Shown here piece by piece: positions 35,659 through 44,803 of a stretch of DNA of 64,000 bases (its first letter is position 1; every line of letters begins with the position of its first letter). The notes beneath the pieces were generated by a model. It had not been told where the DNA came from and ran no database searches. It worked only from the letters and a program-made list of their open reading frames with translations. The translations under genes and the position numbers were made by a program. This DNA comes from JABCPE02 sp963506915 (GTDB lineage Bacteria > Bacteroidota > Bacteroidia > Flavobacteriales > Weeksellaceae): assembly GCA_963506915.1 (NCBI GenBank), contig CAUORE010000001.1, positions 1 to 64,000 of the forward strand, read 5' to 3'.

Positions 35659-37200
35659 TTAAAGTTCCTCTTCAGGTTCATTGTTTTCAATGATGATTTC
35701 CTCATTTTTTGTCTTTGGCTCTTGATGAGGAATTTCGCTTTTTCCTTTTAGATATTCAGGAAGATTAAGCCCTGCCATATTGAATAAATCATTCAGAGGC
35801 GGCACAGTTTTCATCATTCCTGAAACGAAATTAGCTGTGGATGTGTTCCCGTCAGGATTGTTCCCACTGTCCCAAACTGTAACTTTATCAATTTTAATAT
35901 TTTTAACGGCTTCCACCTGAGTTTTAACCAATTCAGGAAGTTTTTCAATAAGCAGCAACTGGAATGCAGAGTTGGTATCTCCACCAGCAGCTTTTACCAC
36001 TTGGTCATAACCTTCGGCCTGTTTTGTAAGGATTTCAAGGAGACCTTTCGCTTCGGCTTCCATTTTCAGGTAGATAGCATCGGCTTCCCCTTTGGCTTTT
36101 AGTCTGATTTTTTCCGCTTCGGCTTCCGCATCGATGATGGCTTTTTGTCTAGAGATTTCCGCAGGAACTACGATGTTAGCATTTTGTGTAGAACGCTCTC
36201 TTTCAGCTCTCGCAGCTTCCGCTTTTTGTTCAGCCAAATAAGATTCTTCAAGGGCTTTCGCTGTCTGAACTTTCTCTGCTGTGATTGCTATTTTGAGAGC
36301 TTCGGCTTCTTTTTCTCTTCTCTGTGCATCGGAATTAGCAATGGTTATTTTCGCTTCGTTTTCCCCTTTTACAGCAAGGGAATTTGCAAGTGAAGTCGCA
36401 ATTCTCGATTCCTTTTCAGCTTCGGCTTTACCGATAGACTCATCTTTCACAGCGGATGCGATGCTGATTTCTCTGTCTTTTTGAGTAATCGCAATTTTTA
36501 CATCTCTATCTCTGTTGGTTTCCGCGATTTGTACATCTTTTTCTCTGTCGGCCTCAGCTTTACCCGTTTCCCCGATTTTTTCTTGTTCAGCAACGGAAAT
36601 TTTAGCTTCGTTAATCGCTTTCGCAGCGGCTTCTTTCCCTAAAGCTTCGATGTAGCCAGACTCGTCTTTGATATCGGTTACATTGACATTGATGAGTTTT
36701 AGACCTATTTTTTTAAGTTCGGTATCTACATTTTTAGAAATATTTTCAAGGAATTTGTCTCGGTCAGAGTTGATTTCCTCAATGGTCATCGTAGCAATCA
36801 CTAAACGAAGTTGTCCAAAAAGGATATCCTTAGAAAGTTCCTGAATCTGCTCTGGCGAAAGCCCTAAAAGTCTTTCAGCGGCATTTCCCATCGTGTCTGT
36901 TTCAGTGGAAATAGCGATGGTAAATCGGCACGGCACATCCACACGAATATTCTGGCGCGAAAGGGCGTTGGTAAGATTAGCTTCGATGGAAATCGGCTTT
37001 AAATCAAGATATGCAAAGTCTTGAATTACAGGCCATACGAATGCGCCACCGCCATGGATACATCTCGCAGAACTTCCGCCAGTTTTTCCATAAATCACCA
37101 AAATTTTGTCCGAAGGACATCTCTTGTAACGCGAAATAAGAGAAACAAGAGTCACAAAAAGCACAAAAACTAATGCTACAATAATAATAAACGGGCTCAT
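35659..37200 (-). CDS. Flotillin-like SPFH domain protein
   Basis: 513 residues. An N-terminal membrane anchor (about 3-22), an SPFH/band-7 domain (about 28-200), then a long Ala/Glu/Lys-rich coiled coil (about 200-385) with many EAE/KAE repeats, and a flotillin C-terminal region (about 390-475). The order matches bacterial flotillin (YuaG/FloT type), a scaffold of ordered membrane microdomains. An NfeD-like gene 11 bases upstream is its usual operon partner. Confidence 0.9.
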   Translation of the reverse strand: MSPFIIIVALVFVLFVTLVSLISRYKRCPSDKILVIYGKTGGSSARCIHGGGAFVWPVIQDFAYLDLKPISIEANLTNALSRQNIRVDVPCRFTIAISTETDTMGNAAERLLGLSPEQIQELSKDILFGQLRLVIATMTIEEINSDRDKFLENISKNVDTELKKIGLKLINVNVTDIKDESGYIEALGKEAAAKAINEAKISVAEQEKIGETGKAEADREKDVQIAETNRDRDVKIAITQKDREISIASAVKDESIGKAEAEKESRIATSLANSLAVKGENEAKITIANSDAQRREKEAEALKIAITAEKVQTAKALEESYLAEQKAEAARAERERSTQNANIVVPAEISRQKAIIDAEAEAEKIRLKAKGEADAIYLKMEAEAKGLLEILTKQAEGYDQVVKAAGGDTNSAFQLLLIEKLPELVKTQVEAVKNIKIDKVTVWDSGNNPDGNTSTANFVSGMMKTVPPLNDLFNMAGLNLPEYLKGKSEIPHQEPKTKNEEIIIENNEPEEEL

Positions 37201-37211
37201 ATAATTTTACT

Positions 37212-37781
37212 TTAAATTTTTTCTACAATTAAAATTTCATCTTTTATATCAATTACTTTTATAAGTTCGCCAGACAAAATATCTGTATCAGAGTTAGTTA
37301 TCGCATAGAGCTCATGATTGGTTCCTTTCAGCGAAATAAGAACTTTTCCTTTTCCAAGGCTCTGAGCAGGAATTTTGAGATAGACTTCGCCTGTTTTATT
37401 TTTTAAATCATTGATTTTAAAAGTATTGTCTTCTGATAATTTAAGTAGTTGTTTAACAATTAAAAAGAAAATCAATACAAAACCAACGCCCACAGCAGCC
37501 GCAATAATGGTAAGTAAAAATTTGTTTTCTACTATTGGGTAAAAAGCAACACCAGCCCACCCAAAACCTAGTAGGAAATTGGTAAGATTTCTCAGCGAGA
37601 AAAGCTGAAAAGGTGCATCGACACCATCAAAATCACCATCAAAATCAGGCGCTGTGCCATCCGTGCTGTCACTGCCAATGAAAGTGAGTACAGCCTGAAC
37701 CACAAATACTAAACTGCTGAATAAGGCTACATACCAAAAAGAACGATGTAGAACCTCTAAATTTTCTAAAAAATCAAACAT
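37212..37781 (-). CDS. NfeD-like/YuaF-type membrane protein
   Basis: 189 residues with three membrane segments (about 15-35, 65-85 and 88-112) and a C-terminal OB-fold-like domain (about 120-189, LKNKTGEVYLKIPAQSLGKGKVLISLKG). This is the architecture of YuaF, which is co-transcribed with flotillin in Bacillus. The gene starts the two-gene unit with the flotillin gene and probably supports microdomain organisation. Confidence 0.78.
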   Translation of the reverse strand: MFDFLENLEVLHRSFWYVALFSSLVFVVQAVLTFIGSDSTDGTAPDFDGDFDGVDAPFQLFSLRNLTNFLLGFGWAGVAFYPIVENKFLLTIIAAAVGVGFVLIFFLIVKQLLKLSEDNTFKINDLKNKTGEVYLKIPAQSLGKGKVLISLKGTNHELYAITNSDTDILSGELIKVIDIKDEILIVEKI

Positions 37782-37955
37782 TTATTTAAAATTTTAACTC
37801 CCTAAAAATACAATTTATAATTTAATTATAAAAAAATAAAAAGGAGTTTCAGAATAAAAAAGACCAAGCGAATAGCAGTAGAGAAAATAGAGAATTTTGA
37901 TGGCGTTATGTTTTTCTATTTTTGAACTAAATTTAGAAAATATTAAAATAATCAT

Positions 37956-37963
37956 TAAATTTG
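37956..37963 (+). promoter_or_regulatory. Promoter -7 element of the TPR membrane protein gene
   Basis: TAAATTTG matches TAnnTTTG, 21 bases before the ATG at 37985. Confidence 0.5.
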
Positions 37964-37984
37964 CAATCCTAAAAAGATTTTGGA

Positions 37985-38548
37985 ATGAATAAGTACATAA
38001 AATTAGTGATTGCAGGACTAATGGTAGCAGGAGGAATATTCCTGATGTTCAACAGACAAGTAGGCTGGGGGATAGTATGTGTAGTTCTATCAATAGTTCC
38101 TGTTATATTGTTTTTTAAGAATGAATATATTCTTTTATCTCTTTGGAAGATGAGAGACCAGAAGCTGGATGAAGTTGTGAGACTGCTTTCTAATATTACA
38201 GATTATAAAACACAGCTGCACAGAAGCCAATACGGATACTATCACTATATGCTGGGGCTTACATATGCTGAAAATCCATTGAAAGCAGAAGGGTTGATGA
38301 AAACAGCTCTTGAATATGGAATGAGCATGAAGCATGATAGAGCTTTAGCGAAGTTTAATCTAGCAATTGCAGCACTTTCTAGAGGTAATAAAACAGACGC
38401 GCAGAGATTGCTGAATGATGCACAAAAACTAGATACAGCAGGAATGCTTACAGAACACATCAGAACGATGAAAGAGCAAATGAAAAAACCAAACATGCAG
38501 AAACACATGCATAATCCTAATATGAGACACAGAGGTAAATTCTTCTAG
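37985..38548 (+). CDS. Membrane-anchored TPR-like protein
   Basis: 187 residues. Two N-terminal hydrophobic segments (about 5-23 and 27-46) are followed by an alpha-helical region with TPR-like spacing (YGYYHYMLGLTYAENPLKAE, then ALAKFNLAIAALSRGNKTDA). The tail is rich in Met, Asn, His and Pro and ends RGKFF. No exact family is recognised. It stands alone, divergent from the flotillin pair and convergent with the GT9 gene, with a shared terminator. Confidence 0.65.
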   Translation: MNKYIKLVIAGLMVAGGIFLMFNRQVGWGIVCVVLSIVPVILFFKNEYILLSLWKMRDQKLDEVVRLLSNITDYKTQLHRSQYGYYHYMLGLTYAENPLKAEGLMKTALEYGMSMKHDRALAKFNLAIAALSRGNKTDAQRLLNDAQKLDTAGMLTEHIRTMKEQMKKPNMQKHMHNPNMRHRGKFF

Positions 38549-38570
38549 TTTTGGGATTTGATAACAAATA

Positions 38571-38603
38571 AAAAATGGAGATTAATTATTAATCTCCATT
38601 TTT
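38571..38603. terminator. Bidirectional terminator, TPR gene and GT9 gene
   Basis: Perfect 16-bp arms AAAAATGGAGATTAAT/ATTAATCTCCATTTTT. It includes the last codons and stop of the GT9 gene on the minus strand. Confidence 0.75.
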
Positions 38604-39559
38604 CTTAATATATTTTTAATGTCAATGTTATGTAGGCAAGCCCAATCGCTGCGATAGCATTCTTTATTCCCAAAAACTGAACACGGTCGGCAGGCAAGGT
38701 CATTCACTTGGACAATATCTTCCTCGCTTTGCCCATAGCCAAGAAAACCAGCATAAGGATGCGTCTGTCCCCAGACTGATATACAGCGAGTTCCTACAAG
38801 GCTGGCTAGGTGCATATTAGCCGAGTCCATAGAAATCATTAGTTCTAATTGTGAGATTTTTTCTAATTCTTGTTTCAAAGAAAGTTTCCCTGCGAGGGAT
38901 TCTGAATTAGGAATTTGTTTTTCCCATTCACTTAGGATTTCTACTTCTTTTTTTCCGCCACCGAAGAAGAACAGTGGTTTTTCTTTGGCGATTTCTTTGG
39001 CTAATTCAAAAGATTTTTCCAACGGAAGCATTTTCCCGAAATGCTGTGCAAAAGGCGCAAAACCTACACCGTTTTTTATTCCTTGCTGAGGTTTGAGCTG
39101 ATGTGAAAGCGTTAATGAAAATCCCATTTTTCTCAAAACATCGGCGTATCTTTCGGTGTTTTTTTTGAGTTGGGTTTTATTGAGGTTTTTAGTGTTGATG
39201 AGTTGTTTTTTCTCTTTTCGGCCTTTGTCTATTTTATAAATAGGAAGTCTTTTTAGCCAAAAGAAAAAATTGAGAATATTGGATCTGAGGACATTATGAA
39301 AGTCCGCAACCATATCAGGCTGAAATTCAGATAAGATTTCGCTGGATAGTTTTTTTAGTCCAAAAAATCCATTGTATTCCTTTAAATCCACTCCTTTAAA
39401 TTTGAGTCTTGGAATTCCATCAAATAAATCTTTGAAATTTTTTCTGGAAACCATCAAGATTTCTGTATCAGGATTTTCATCAAGAAACTCTTTGAGAACG
39501 GGCACCAGCATGGCGATGTCGCCAAATGCGGAAAAACGGTAAGCGAGTATTTTGGTCAC
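38582..39559 (-). CDS. Glycosyltransferase family 9 (heptosyltransferase-like)
   Basis: 325 residues. It starts with the GT9 pattern RFSAFGDIAMLVPVL, and its C-terminal half carries the donor-binding region (ISMDSANMHLASLVGTRCIS near residue 240 and VWGQTHPYAGF near 263). The end has a Cys-rich ACRPCSVFGNKECYR, as often in GT9. Such enzymes add heptose or similar sugars to the lipopolysaccharide core. Start codon GTG (39557-39559), overlapping the sufE stop as GTGA, which supports coupled translation. Confidence 0.87.
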   Translation of the reverse strand: MTKILAYRFSAFGDIAMLVPVLKEFLDENPDTEILMVSRKNFKDLFDGIPRLKFKGVDLKEYNGFFGLKKLSSEILSEFQPDMVADFHNVLRSNILNFFFWLKRLPIYKIDKGRKEKKQLINTKNLNKTQLKKNTERYADVLRKMGFSLTLSHQLKPQQGIKNGVGFAPFAQHFGKMLPLEKSFELAKEIAKEKPLFFFGGGKKEVEILSEWEKQIPNSESLAGKLSLKQELEKISQLELMISMDSANMHLASLVGTRCISVWGQTHPYAGFLGYGQSEEDIVQVNDLACRPCSVFGNKECYRSDWACLHNIDIKNILRKMEINN

Positions 39560-39978
39560 GATTTTAGTTGATAAGCTACAGCGTAGAATTTTATTTGTTT
39601 TATCATAGAGGCAAGTCCATTTGCTCTGGAAGGAGAGAGGAATTCCTGCAGTCCGATTTTGGAAATAAAATCAAAATCAGCCGCCAGAATTTCTTCAGCA
39701 GTATGTCCGCTATACACTCCTACCAAAAGAGAAATAATTCCTTTTGGCAAAATTCCGTCAGAATCAGCAAGGAAAAAAATCTTGCCGTCGCGCAGTTCGG
39801 CATCCAGCCAAACCTGAGACTGACAGCCTTTTATTAAAATATCCTCTTTCTTCTTTTCCTCTGGAAGACCTTTTAGTTCTTTGCCCAAATCTATGATATA
39901 TTCATACTTTTGTTCCCAGTCCGAGAGAAAGGCAAAATCATCTATTAGTTCCTGTTGTTTTTCCTTGATACTCATCAT
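39556..39978 (-). CDS. sufE: SufE family sulfur acceptor
   Basis: 140 residues, the normal SufE size. It accepts persulfide sulfur from the cysteine desulfurase SufS for Fe-S cluster assembly. Catalytic Cys52 lies in KGCQSQVWL, and the GIISLLVGVYSGHTAEEIL and LSPSRANGLASMI segments are typical. Two adjacent ATGs (39978 and 39975) are possible starts. It is the first gene of a two-gene unit with the GT9 gene; no suf operon is nearby. Confidence 0.92.
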   Translation of the reverse strand: MMSIKEKQQELIDDFAFLSDWEQKYEYIIDLGKELKGLPEEKKKEDILIKGCQSQVWLDAELRDGKIFFLADSDGILPKGIISLLVGVYSGHTAEEILAADFDFISKIGLQEFLSPSRANGLASMIKQIKFYAVAYQLKS

Positions 39979-40139
39979 ACGATTTTTGCAAAAATAAAAA
40001 ATAAAAAATATAACAGATTTCAGGGCAGAAAATTTCTAAACAACTTTAAAAATAAAAGTATGACATAAAGTCAGACAAAAAAAATGGTAAAATATTTGAT
40101 ATTGTTTGTTGAATAATTACTAATTTAGTAATATAATTT

Positions 40140-42659
40140 ATGAAGATTATGGAAAATAAGTTTTCGGAGGGAATGGACAGGGTGCTTCGCCATAGTAGAC
40201 TTGAAGCAAATAGGCTGAAAAGCGAGTTTCTGAATACAGAACATTTTTTGCTGGGAATTATCGGCACGGAGAATTCTGCAAGAAATATTTTGGAGGCGCT
40301 AAAAGCAGATTTGGTTCAAATTCGTAGAAAGATAGAAAATATCAGCATCAATAATAATTTTAATTCAAATCCTGATAGAAGCATTATGCCTACTAAATTG
40401 GCAGAATATTCTTTGAAAAGAGCGGCTTTGGAGAGTAAGCAGTATCGTTCTGATGAGGTGAATACGATTCATCTTCTGCTGGGTATTTTATATAAAATAG
40501 ATGACCCTACTACGCATATTTTGGAGGCGTATGATATTGATTATGAAAGTGTAGCGGCTGAATATAGAGCAATGCTCAAAAACAGCGGACAGCTGCCAAA
40601 AGCTTCTTTTGATGATGAGGAAGAAGATGCTGAGGATGCTGCATTTCCACAAACCAATAAACCAACTGGAAATATCGGAACAGGAAAAAGCAAAACGCCT
40701 ACATTGGATAATTTTGGAAGGGATTTGACAACGATGGCTAAAGAAGGGAAATTAGACCCTGTGATTGGTCGTGAAAACGAAATCGAAAGGGTATCCCAGA
40801 TTCTTAGCCGAAGAAAGAAAAACAATCCTCTGCTCATCGGTGAGCCAGGGGTGGGGAAGTCGGCAATCGCGGAAGGGCTAGCGCTGAGAATTCACCAGAA
40901 AAAAGTTTCGCGAGTTCTTTATAACAAACGAGTGGTAACGCTTGATTTGGCGAGTTTGGTTGCTGGAACTAAATATCGTGGGCAGTTTGAGGAGCGAATG
41001 AAAGCCATAATGACCGAGCTGGAAAAAAACAGAGATGTCATTTTGTTTATAGATGAATTGCACACCATCGTAGGAGCGGGAAGTTCCACAGGAAGTCTGG
41101 ATGCTTCTAATATTTTCAAACCTGCTTTGGCACGAGGTGAAATCCAGTGCATTGGGGCAACGACTTTGGATGAATACCGCCAGTATATAGAGAAAGACGG
41201 GGCGCTGGAGCGTCGTTTCCAAAAAGTGATGGTAGAGCCTACCAGCGTGGAAGAGACTATCCAAATACTGAATCAAGTAAAAGAAAAATACGAAGAGCAT
41301 CATAATGTGACTTATACAGATGAGGCTATCAGAGCCTGTGTAAACCTTACTACAAGATATATTACAGACAGGTTCCTTCCAGATAAAGCTCTCGATGCGA
41401 TGGATGAGGCGGGCTCTCGTGTTTATATCAAAAACATGAAAGTTCCTACGGCAATTACCTCGTATGAACAGCAAATAGAGAAAGTTAAGGAACTTAAACA
41501 AAAAGCCGTAAAAGCCCAAGACTACTTGGAAGCGAGAAAATACAAAGAAGAGGAAGAACGCCTGATGATAGAGCTGAACCTTGCACAGCAGGAATGGGAT
41601 AACGAAATCAAGGAGCGAAAACAAATCGTTACAGAAGAAAATGTAGCCGAGGTGGTTTCTATGATGAGTGGAGTTCCTGTAACGAAAGTGGGCAAAAACG
41701 AACTGGACAAATTGGCACAAATGGACAATGTGCTCAATGGAAAAGTTATCGGACAGGAAGAAGCTGTAAAAAAGGTTGTTCGTGCTATCCAAAGAAATAG
41801 AGCTGGTCTGAAAGACCCTAAAAAACCAATAGGAACATTTATTTTCTTGGGAAGCACAGGAGTAGGAAAAACCGAACTTGCAAAAGTGATGGCTCGTGAG
41901 CTGTTTGACTCTGATGATGCCCTTATCCGAATAGATATGAGCGAATATATGGAGAAATTCGCGGTGTCTAGACTGGTAGGTGCGCCTCCAGGGTATGTAG
42001 GCTATGAAGAAGGTGGACAGCTTACAGAAGCAGTCAGAAGAAAGCCCTATGCAGTAGTTCTTTTGGATGAGATAGAAAAAGCACACCCAGATGTATTCAA
42101 TATTTTATTACAAATTTTGGATGAAGGTTTCGTGACGGATTCTTTGGGTAGAAAAGTAGATTTCCGAAATACAGTTATTATCTTGACTTCTAATATTGGT
42201 TCAAGAGACTTGAAGGATTTCGGAGATGGAGTAGGTTTCGGAACAGCAGCTAAAAAATCCACTTCTGATGCCAGAGCAAGAAGCACGATAGAAAACGCTT
42301 TGAAAAGAGCCTTTGCACCAGAGTTTCTTAATAGAATAGATGATATTATTTTCTTTAATGCTTTACAAAAAGAAGATATTCACAGAATAATAGATTTGGA
42401 ACTTGGCAAACTATATTCTCGTTTAGAAAAACTGAACTATAAAGTGGAGCTGACAGATGAAGCCAAAGAATTCATCGTAGAGAAAGGCTGGGATAAAGAT
42501 TTCGGAGCGAGACCACTGAAAAGAGCTATCCAAAAATACATAGAGGATATCCTTGCCGAGATGCTCGTGAATAAGGAAATGCAGGAAGGCGATACGGTAA
42601 TTTTGGAGGTGAATGAAAATAAAGATTCACTCATCGGAAGAGTAAAATCAAAAATATAG
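40140..42659 (+). CDS. clpC: ATP-dependent Clp protease ATP-binding subunit ClpC
   Basis: 839 residues. N-terminal Clp_N repeats (about 1-150), a short acidic linker, AAA1 with GEPGVGKSAIAEGLA near residue 236, a middle domain with the UVR-like motif QDYLEARKYKEEEERL near 461 that separates ClpC from ClpA, and AAA2 with GSTGVGKTELAK near 571. It unfolds substrates for ClpP. Start may be ATG 40140 or the in-frame ATG at 40149. Monocistronic with a strong terminator. Confidence 0.95.
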   Translation: MKIMENKFSEGMDRVLRHSRLEANRLKSEFLNTEHFLLGIIGTENSARNILEALKADLVQIRRKIENISINNNFNSNPDRSIMPTKLAEYSLKRAALESKQYRSDEVNTIHLLLGILYKIDDPTTHILEAYDIDYESVAAEYRAMLKNSGQLPKASFDDEEEDAEDAAFPQTNKPTGNIGTGKSKTPTLDNFGRDLTTMAKEGKLDPVIGRENEIERVSQILSRRKKNNPLLIGEPGVGKSAIAEGLALRIHQKKVSRVLYNKRVVTLDLASLVAGTKYRGQFEERMKAIMTELEKNRDVILFIDELHTIVGAGSSTGSLDASNIFKPALARGEIQCIGATTLDEYRQYIEKDGALERRFQKVMVEPTSVEETIQILNQVKEKYEEHHNVTYTDEAIRACVNLTTRYITDRFLPDKALDAMDEAGSRVYIKNMKVPTAITSYEQQIEKVKELKQKAVKAQDYLEARKYKEEEERLMIELNLAQQEWDNEIKERKQIVTEENVAEVVSMMSGVPVTKVGKNELDKLAQMDNVLNGKVIGQEEAVKKVVRAIQRNRAGLKDPKKPIGTFIFLGSTGVGKTELAKVMARELFDSDDALIRIDMSEYMEKFAVSRLVGAPPGYVGYEEGGQLTEAVRRKPYAVVLLDEIEKAHPDVFNILLQILDEGFVTDSLGRKVDFRNTVIILTSNIGSRDLKDFGDGVGFGTAAKKSTSDARARSTIENALKRAFAPEFLNRIDDIIFFNALQKEDIHRIIDLELGKLYSRLEKLNYKVELTDEAKEFIVEKGWDKDFGARPLKRAIQKYIEDILAEMLVNKEMQEGDTVILEVNENKDSLIGRVKSKI

Positions 42660-42673
42660 TTTAAAACAAAAAT

Positions 42674-42703
42674 AAAAAAGACACCATTTTCGGTGTCTTT
42701 TTT
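42674..42703. terminator. Bidirectional terminator, clpC and the barrel protein gene
   Basis: Perfect 12-bp arms AAAAAAGACACC/GGTGTCTTTTTT around ATTTTC, between converging genes. Confidence 0.88.
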
Positions 42704-42716
42704 ATTTGATAGAGAT

Positions 42717-44798
42717 TTAAAAATTAACAGCGCTGCCTCCGCTATTCTCTAATTTTTTATCAATTTCATTATTTTTTCCTTTGGAGAAATCATAAGCAAC
42801 TCCGAAAATGAGCATGTTCTTATTGTTCTGAATTTTAGTGTGATTTGTGAATTCAACTAAACTTTTACTATAACTTTTTGACTTGTATTCAGAAGGGACA
42901 CCTATCCAATACATTCCCGATGTGAAAGTCCAGCCGTTTTTTCTGTATTGTAAAAACAGATGATTCTGATTTTCATTAGTGTACAAAAATGCACCATCCA
43001 GCGAAAACACAGGGACATTAAACTGATATTGAAGCGTGAAATTCTTGTATTGAGAAACCAGCGTAAGTCTGTTGCTCAGGTACGAATTCTTAATTTCTAT
43101 ATCTTTTATTTTAATTTTTTCCCAAATAGGAGCCAGCAGCGTGGTTATTCTCAGATAATTGTTCCCAAATGGCTTGATAACTCCCACAAACTGGGCGCCT
43201 CCTTTGGTGTATTGGTCTGCGTTTTCGTAGTTTAGAACATATCGGTTGGCAGAGTGGTCGAATGAGTAATACTCCGTGATTGCGCTTTGGGTGTTGTTAT
43301 AGAGAGCAATGATATTAAAGTCAAAATACTTATTGTTAAATGAATATTTCAGCTGGTTTTTCCACAGGTATTCTGGTTTTAGGTATGGATTTCCCTGTTT
43401 CACTATATTGGGAACGAGCTGTACGATATTGCTGCTCAGCTGCTCGCCGCTGGGAGTGTTGGGCTTATAGGAGCTTATCAATTGCAAAGATTGGTTTTTT
43501 GATAATCGATATCCTAAAATCAGATTGGGAGTGAAAGACCATTCGTTTGTTCTTTCGTATTGGGATTTATTGTTAATATTGGTAATCCCAGCGCCCAGAC
43601 GATACATCAGTTTTTTTATTTTTCCAGAAAATTCGGTGTAGAAATATTGCTTGAAATAATTTACCTGATATTCAGAATGTCCTGCAAGGTTAGTCAAGTT
43701 ATTAGAAATATTCTCATTGCTAAATCTATACCCAGAGTTTAATTTACCTATCTTAAAGGTGTGAATATGAGCAAGTTCTACAACGGAGTTAAATTGCCTG
43801 TTGCTGAGGTTCATATCGTTTTCAAAAACACTGGCGCCAGTGTTCGTTACCCATTCTTTGGCCAATTTGGAATTTTGGGTTCGGAAAAAAGAACCGACTG
43901 CATTTAGAGCAATTTCATCTTTTTGACCAAGATTTTTATTAAAGTAAAGGTCTAAAATAGGGTTGATATATTTCTCATTATCAGAGTTTAGTAACGAGTT
44001 CTGTGTAGTTAGTGCTCCTTGAATAAATTCACTTTCTCCATTTGCCCTCGAAAAATAATGGTTCATGTTCAAGTTTAATTTAGCTTGAAATGAATAGCTG
44101 TCTTCCATTGAATTTGAATATGTTGCAGAAATTTCTTGGATTGTATATCCAAAGTGTTCCTTTCTAAATTCATCAGAACGATATTTCTGACCATTCAAAA
44201 GATATTCGTAAGTGCTGTGATAGTTTCGGTCATCATAGTCTCTGAAACCCAGATTGTAATCCAGCCCAAAAGTATTTTTGCCTCTCGTGTGGGTGAAATA
44301 CGCTGAACCATTCACAAATCCTGTAAAAGTGGCATTTTGTACGCTGGCTCCTCCTGTGTAGCCGTTTTCTGGATTTCTCGTAATGACATTAACCACCAAA
44401 TCAGCCTTGTTAGCCCATCTTGTAGGCGGAACATCGTAATAATCAATTCTGACAACGGCTTCGGGTTTTATTCCTTGAAGCTGTAGATTGGTAGATTCTC
44501 TCCCATTGATAAGGATGAGGATTTTCCCGCCGCGGATGCTGCTCACATTATTAGAAACAGGGTCTAATTGTAGCTGAGGAACACTCACCACCAAGTCTTT
44601 TGCGTACCGTGCAGACTCTATTGCTTTTTCATCAAAAGAATAAGAAACATGGTCAGAAAATACTTTTCTTTTCTGAGATTTTATGATGACTTCTTGGATT
44701 TCTTTGGCATTAGGAATGCTGTCTTTTACCGTGTTTTCTTGACAAAAACCTTGCAAAGACGCAAGGAAAGTCAGGGCGTGAAGTGTTCTCTTGTTCAT
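42717..44798 (-). CDS. TonB-dependent-receptor-like outer-membrane beta-barrel protein
   Basis: 693 residues with a signal peptide (1-20). A plug-like domain follows directly (about 30-140: VVSVPQLQLDPVSNNVSSIRGG, split; ILINGRESTNLQLQGIKPEAV), then a long barrel of alternating Tyr/Phe-rich strands. No N-terminal carboxypeptidase-like domain or clear TonB box is seen, as in the Bacteroidota OMP_b-brl_3 group. Substrate unknown. It lies 5 bases downstream of the secreted metalloprotease gene, so the pair is an operon. Confidence 0.8.
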   Translation of the reverse strand: MNKRTLHALTFLASLQGFCQENTVKDSIPNAKEIQEVIIKSQKRKVFSDHVSYSFDEKAIESARYAKDLVVSVPQLQLDPVSNNVSSIRGGKILILINGRESTNLQLQGIKPEAVVRIDYYDVPPTRWANKADLVVNVITRNPENGYTGGASVQNATFTGFVNGSAYFTHTRGKNTFGLDYNLGFRDYDDRNYHSTYEYLLNGQKYRSDEFRKEHFGYTIQEISATYSNSMEDSYSFQAKLNLNMNHYFSRANGESEFIQGALTTQNSLLNSDNEKYINPILDLYFNKNLGQKDEIALNAVGSFFRTQNSKLAKEWVTNTGASVFENDMNLSNRQFNSVVELAHIHTFKIGKLNSGYRFSNENISNNLTNLAGHSEYQVNYFKQYFYTEFSGKIKKLMYRLGAGITNINNKSQYERTNEWSFTPNLILGYRLSKNQSLQLISSYKPNTPSGEQLSSNIVQLVPNIVKQGNPYLKPEYLWKNQLKYSFNNKYFDFNIIALYNNTQSAITEYYSFDHSANRYVLNYENADQYTKGGAQFVGVIKPFGNNYLRITTLLAPIWEKIKIKDIEIKNSYLSNRLTLVSQYKNFTLQYQFNVPVFSLDGAFLYTNENQNHLFLQYRKNGWTFTSGMYWIGVPSEYKSKSYSKSLVEFTNHTKIQNNKNMLIFGVAYDFSKGKNNEIDKKLENSGGSAVNF

Positions 44799-44803
44799 AG
44801 GAT

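Noticed and set aside
40878..42086. 402-codon open frame antisense to clpC
   Set aside because: It mirrors the codon pattern of clpC, has Cys/Phe/Tyr-rich low-quality protein sequence and no recognisable domain.
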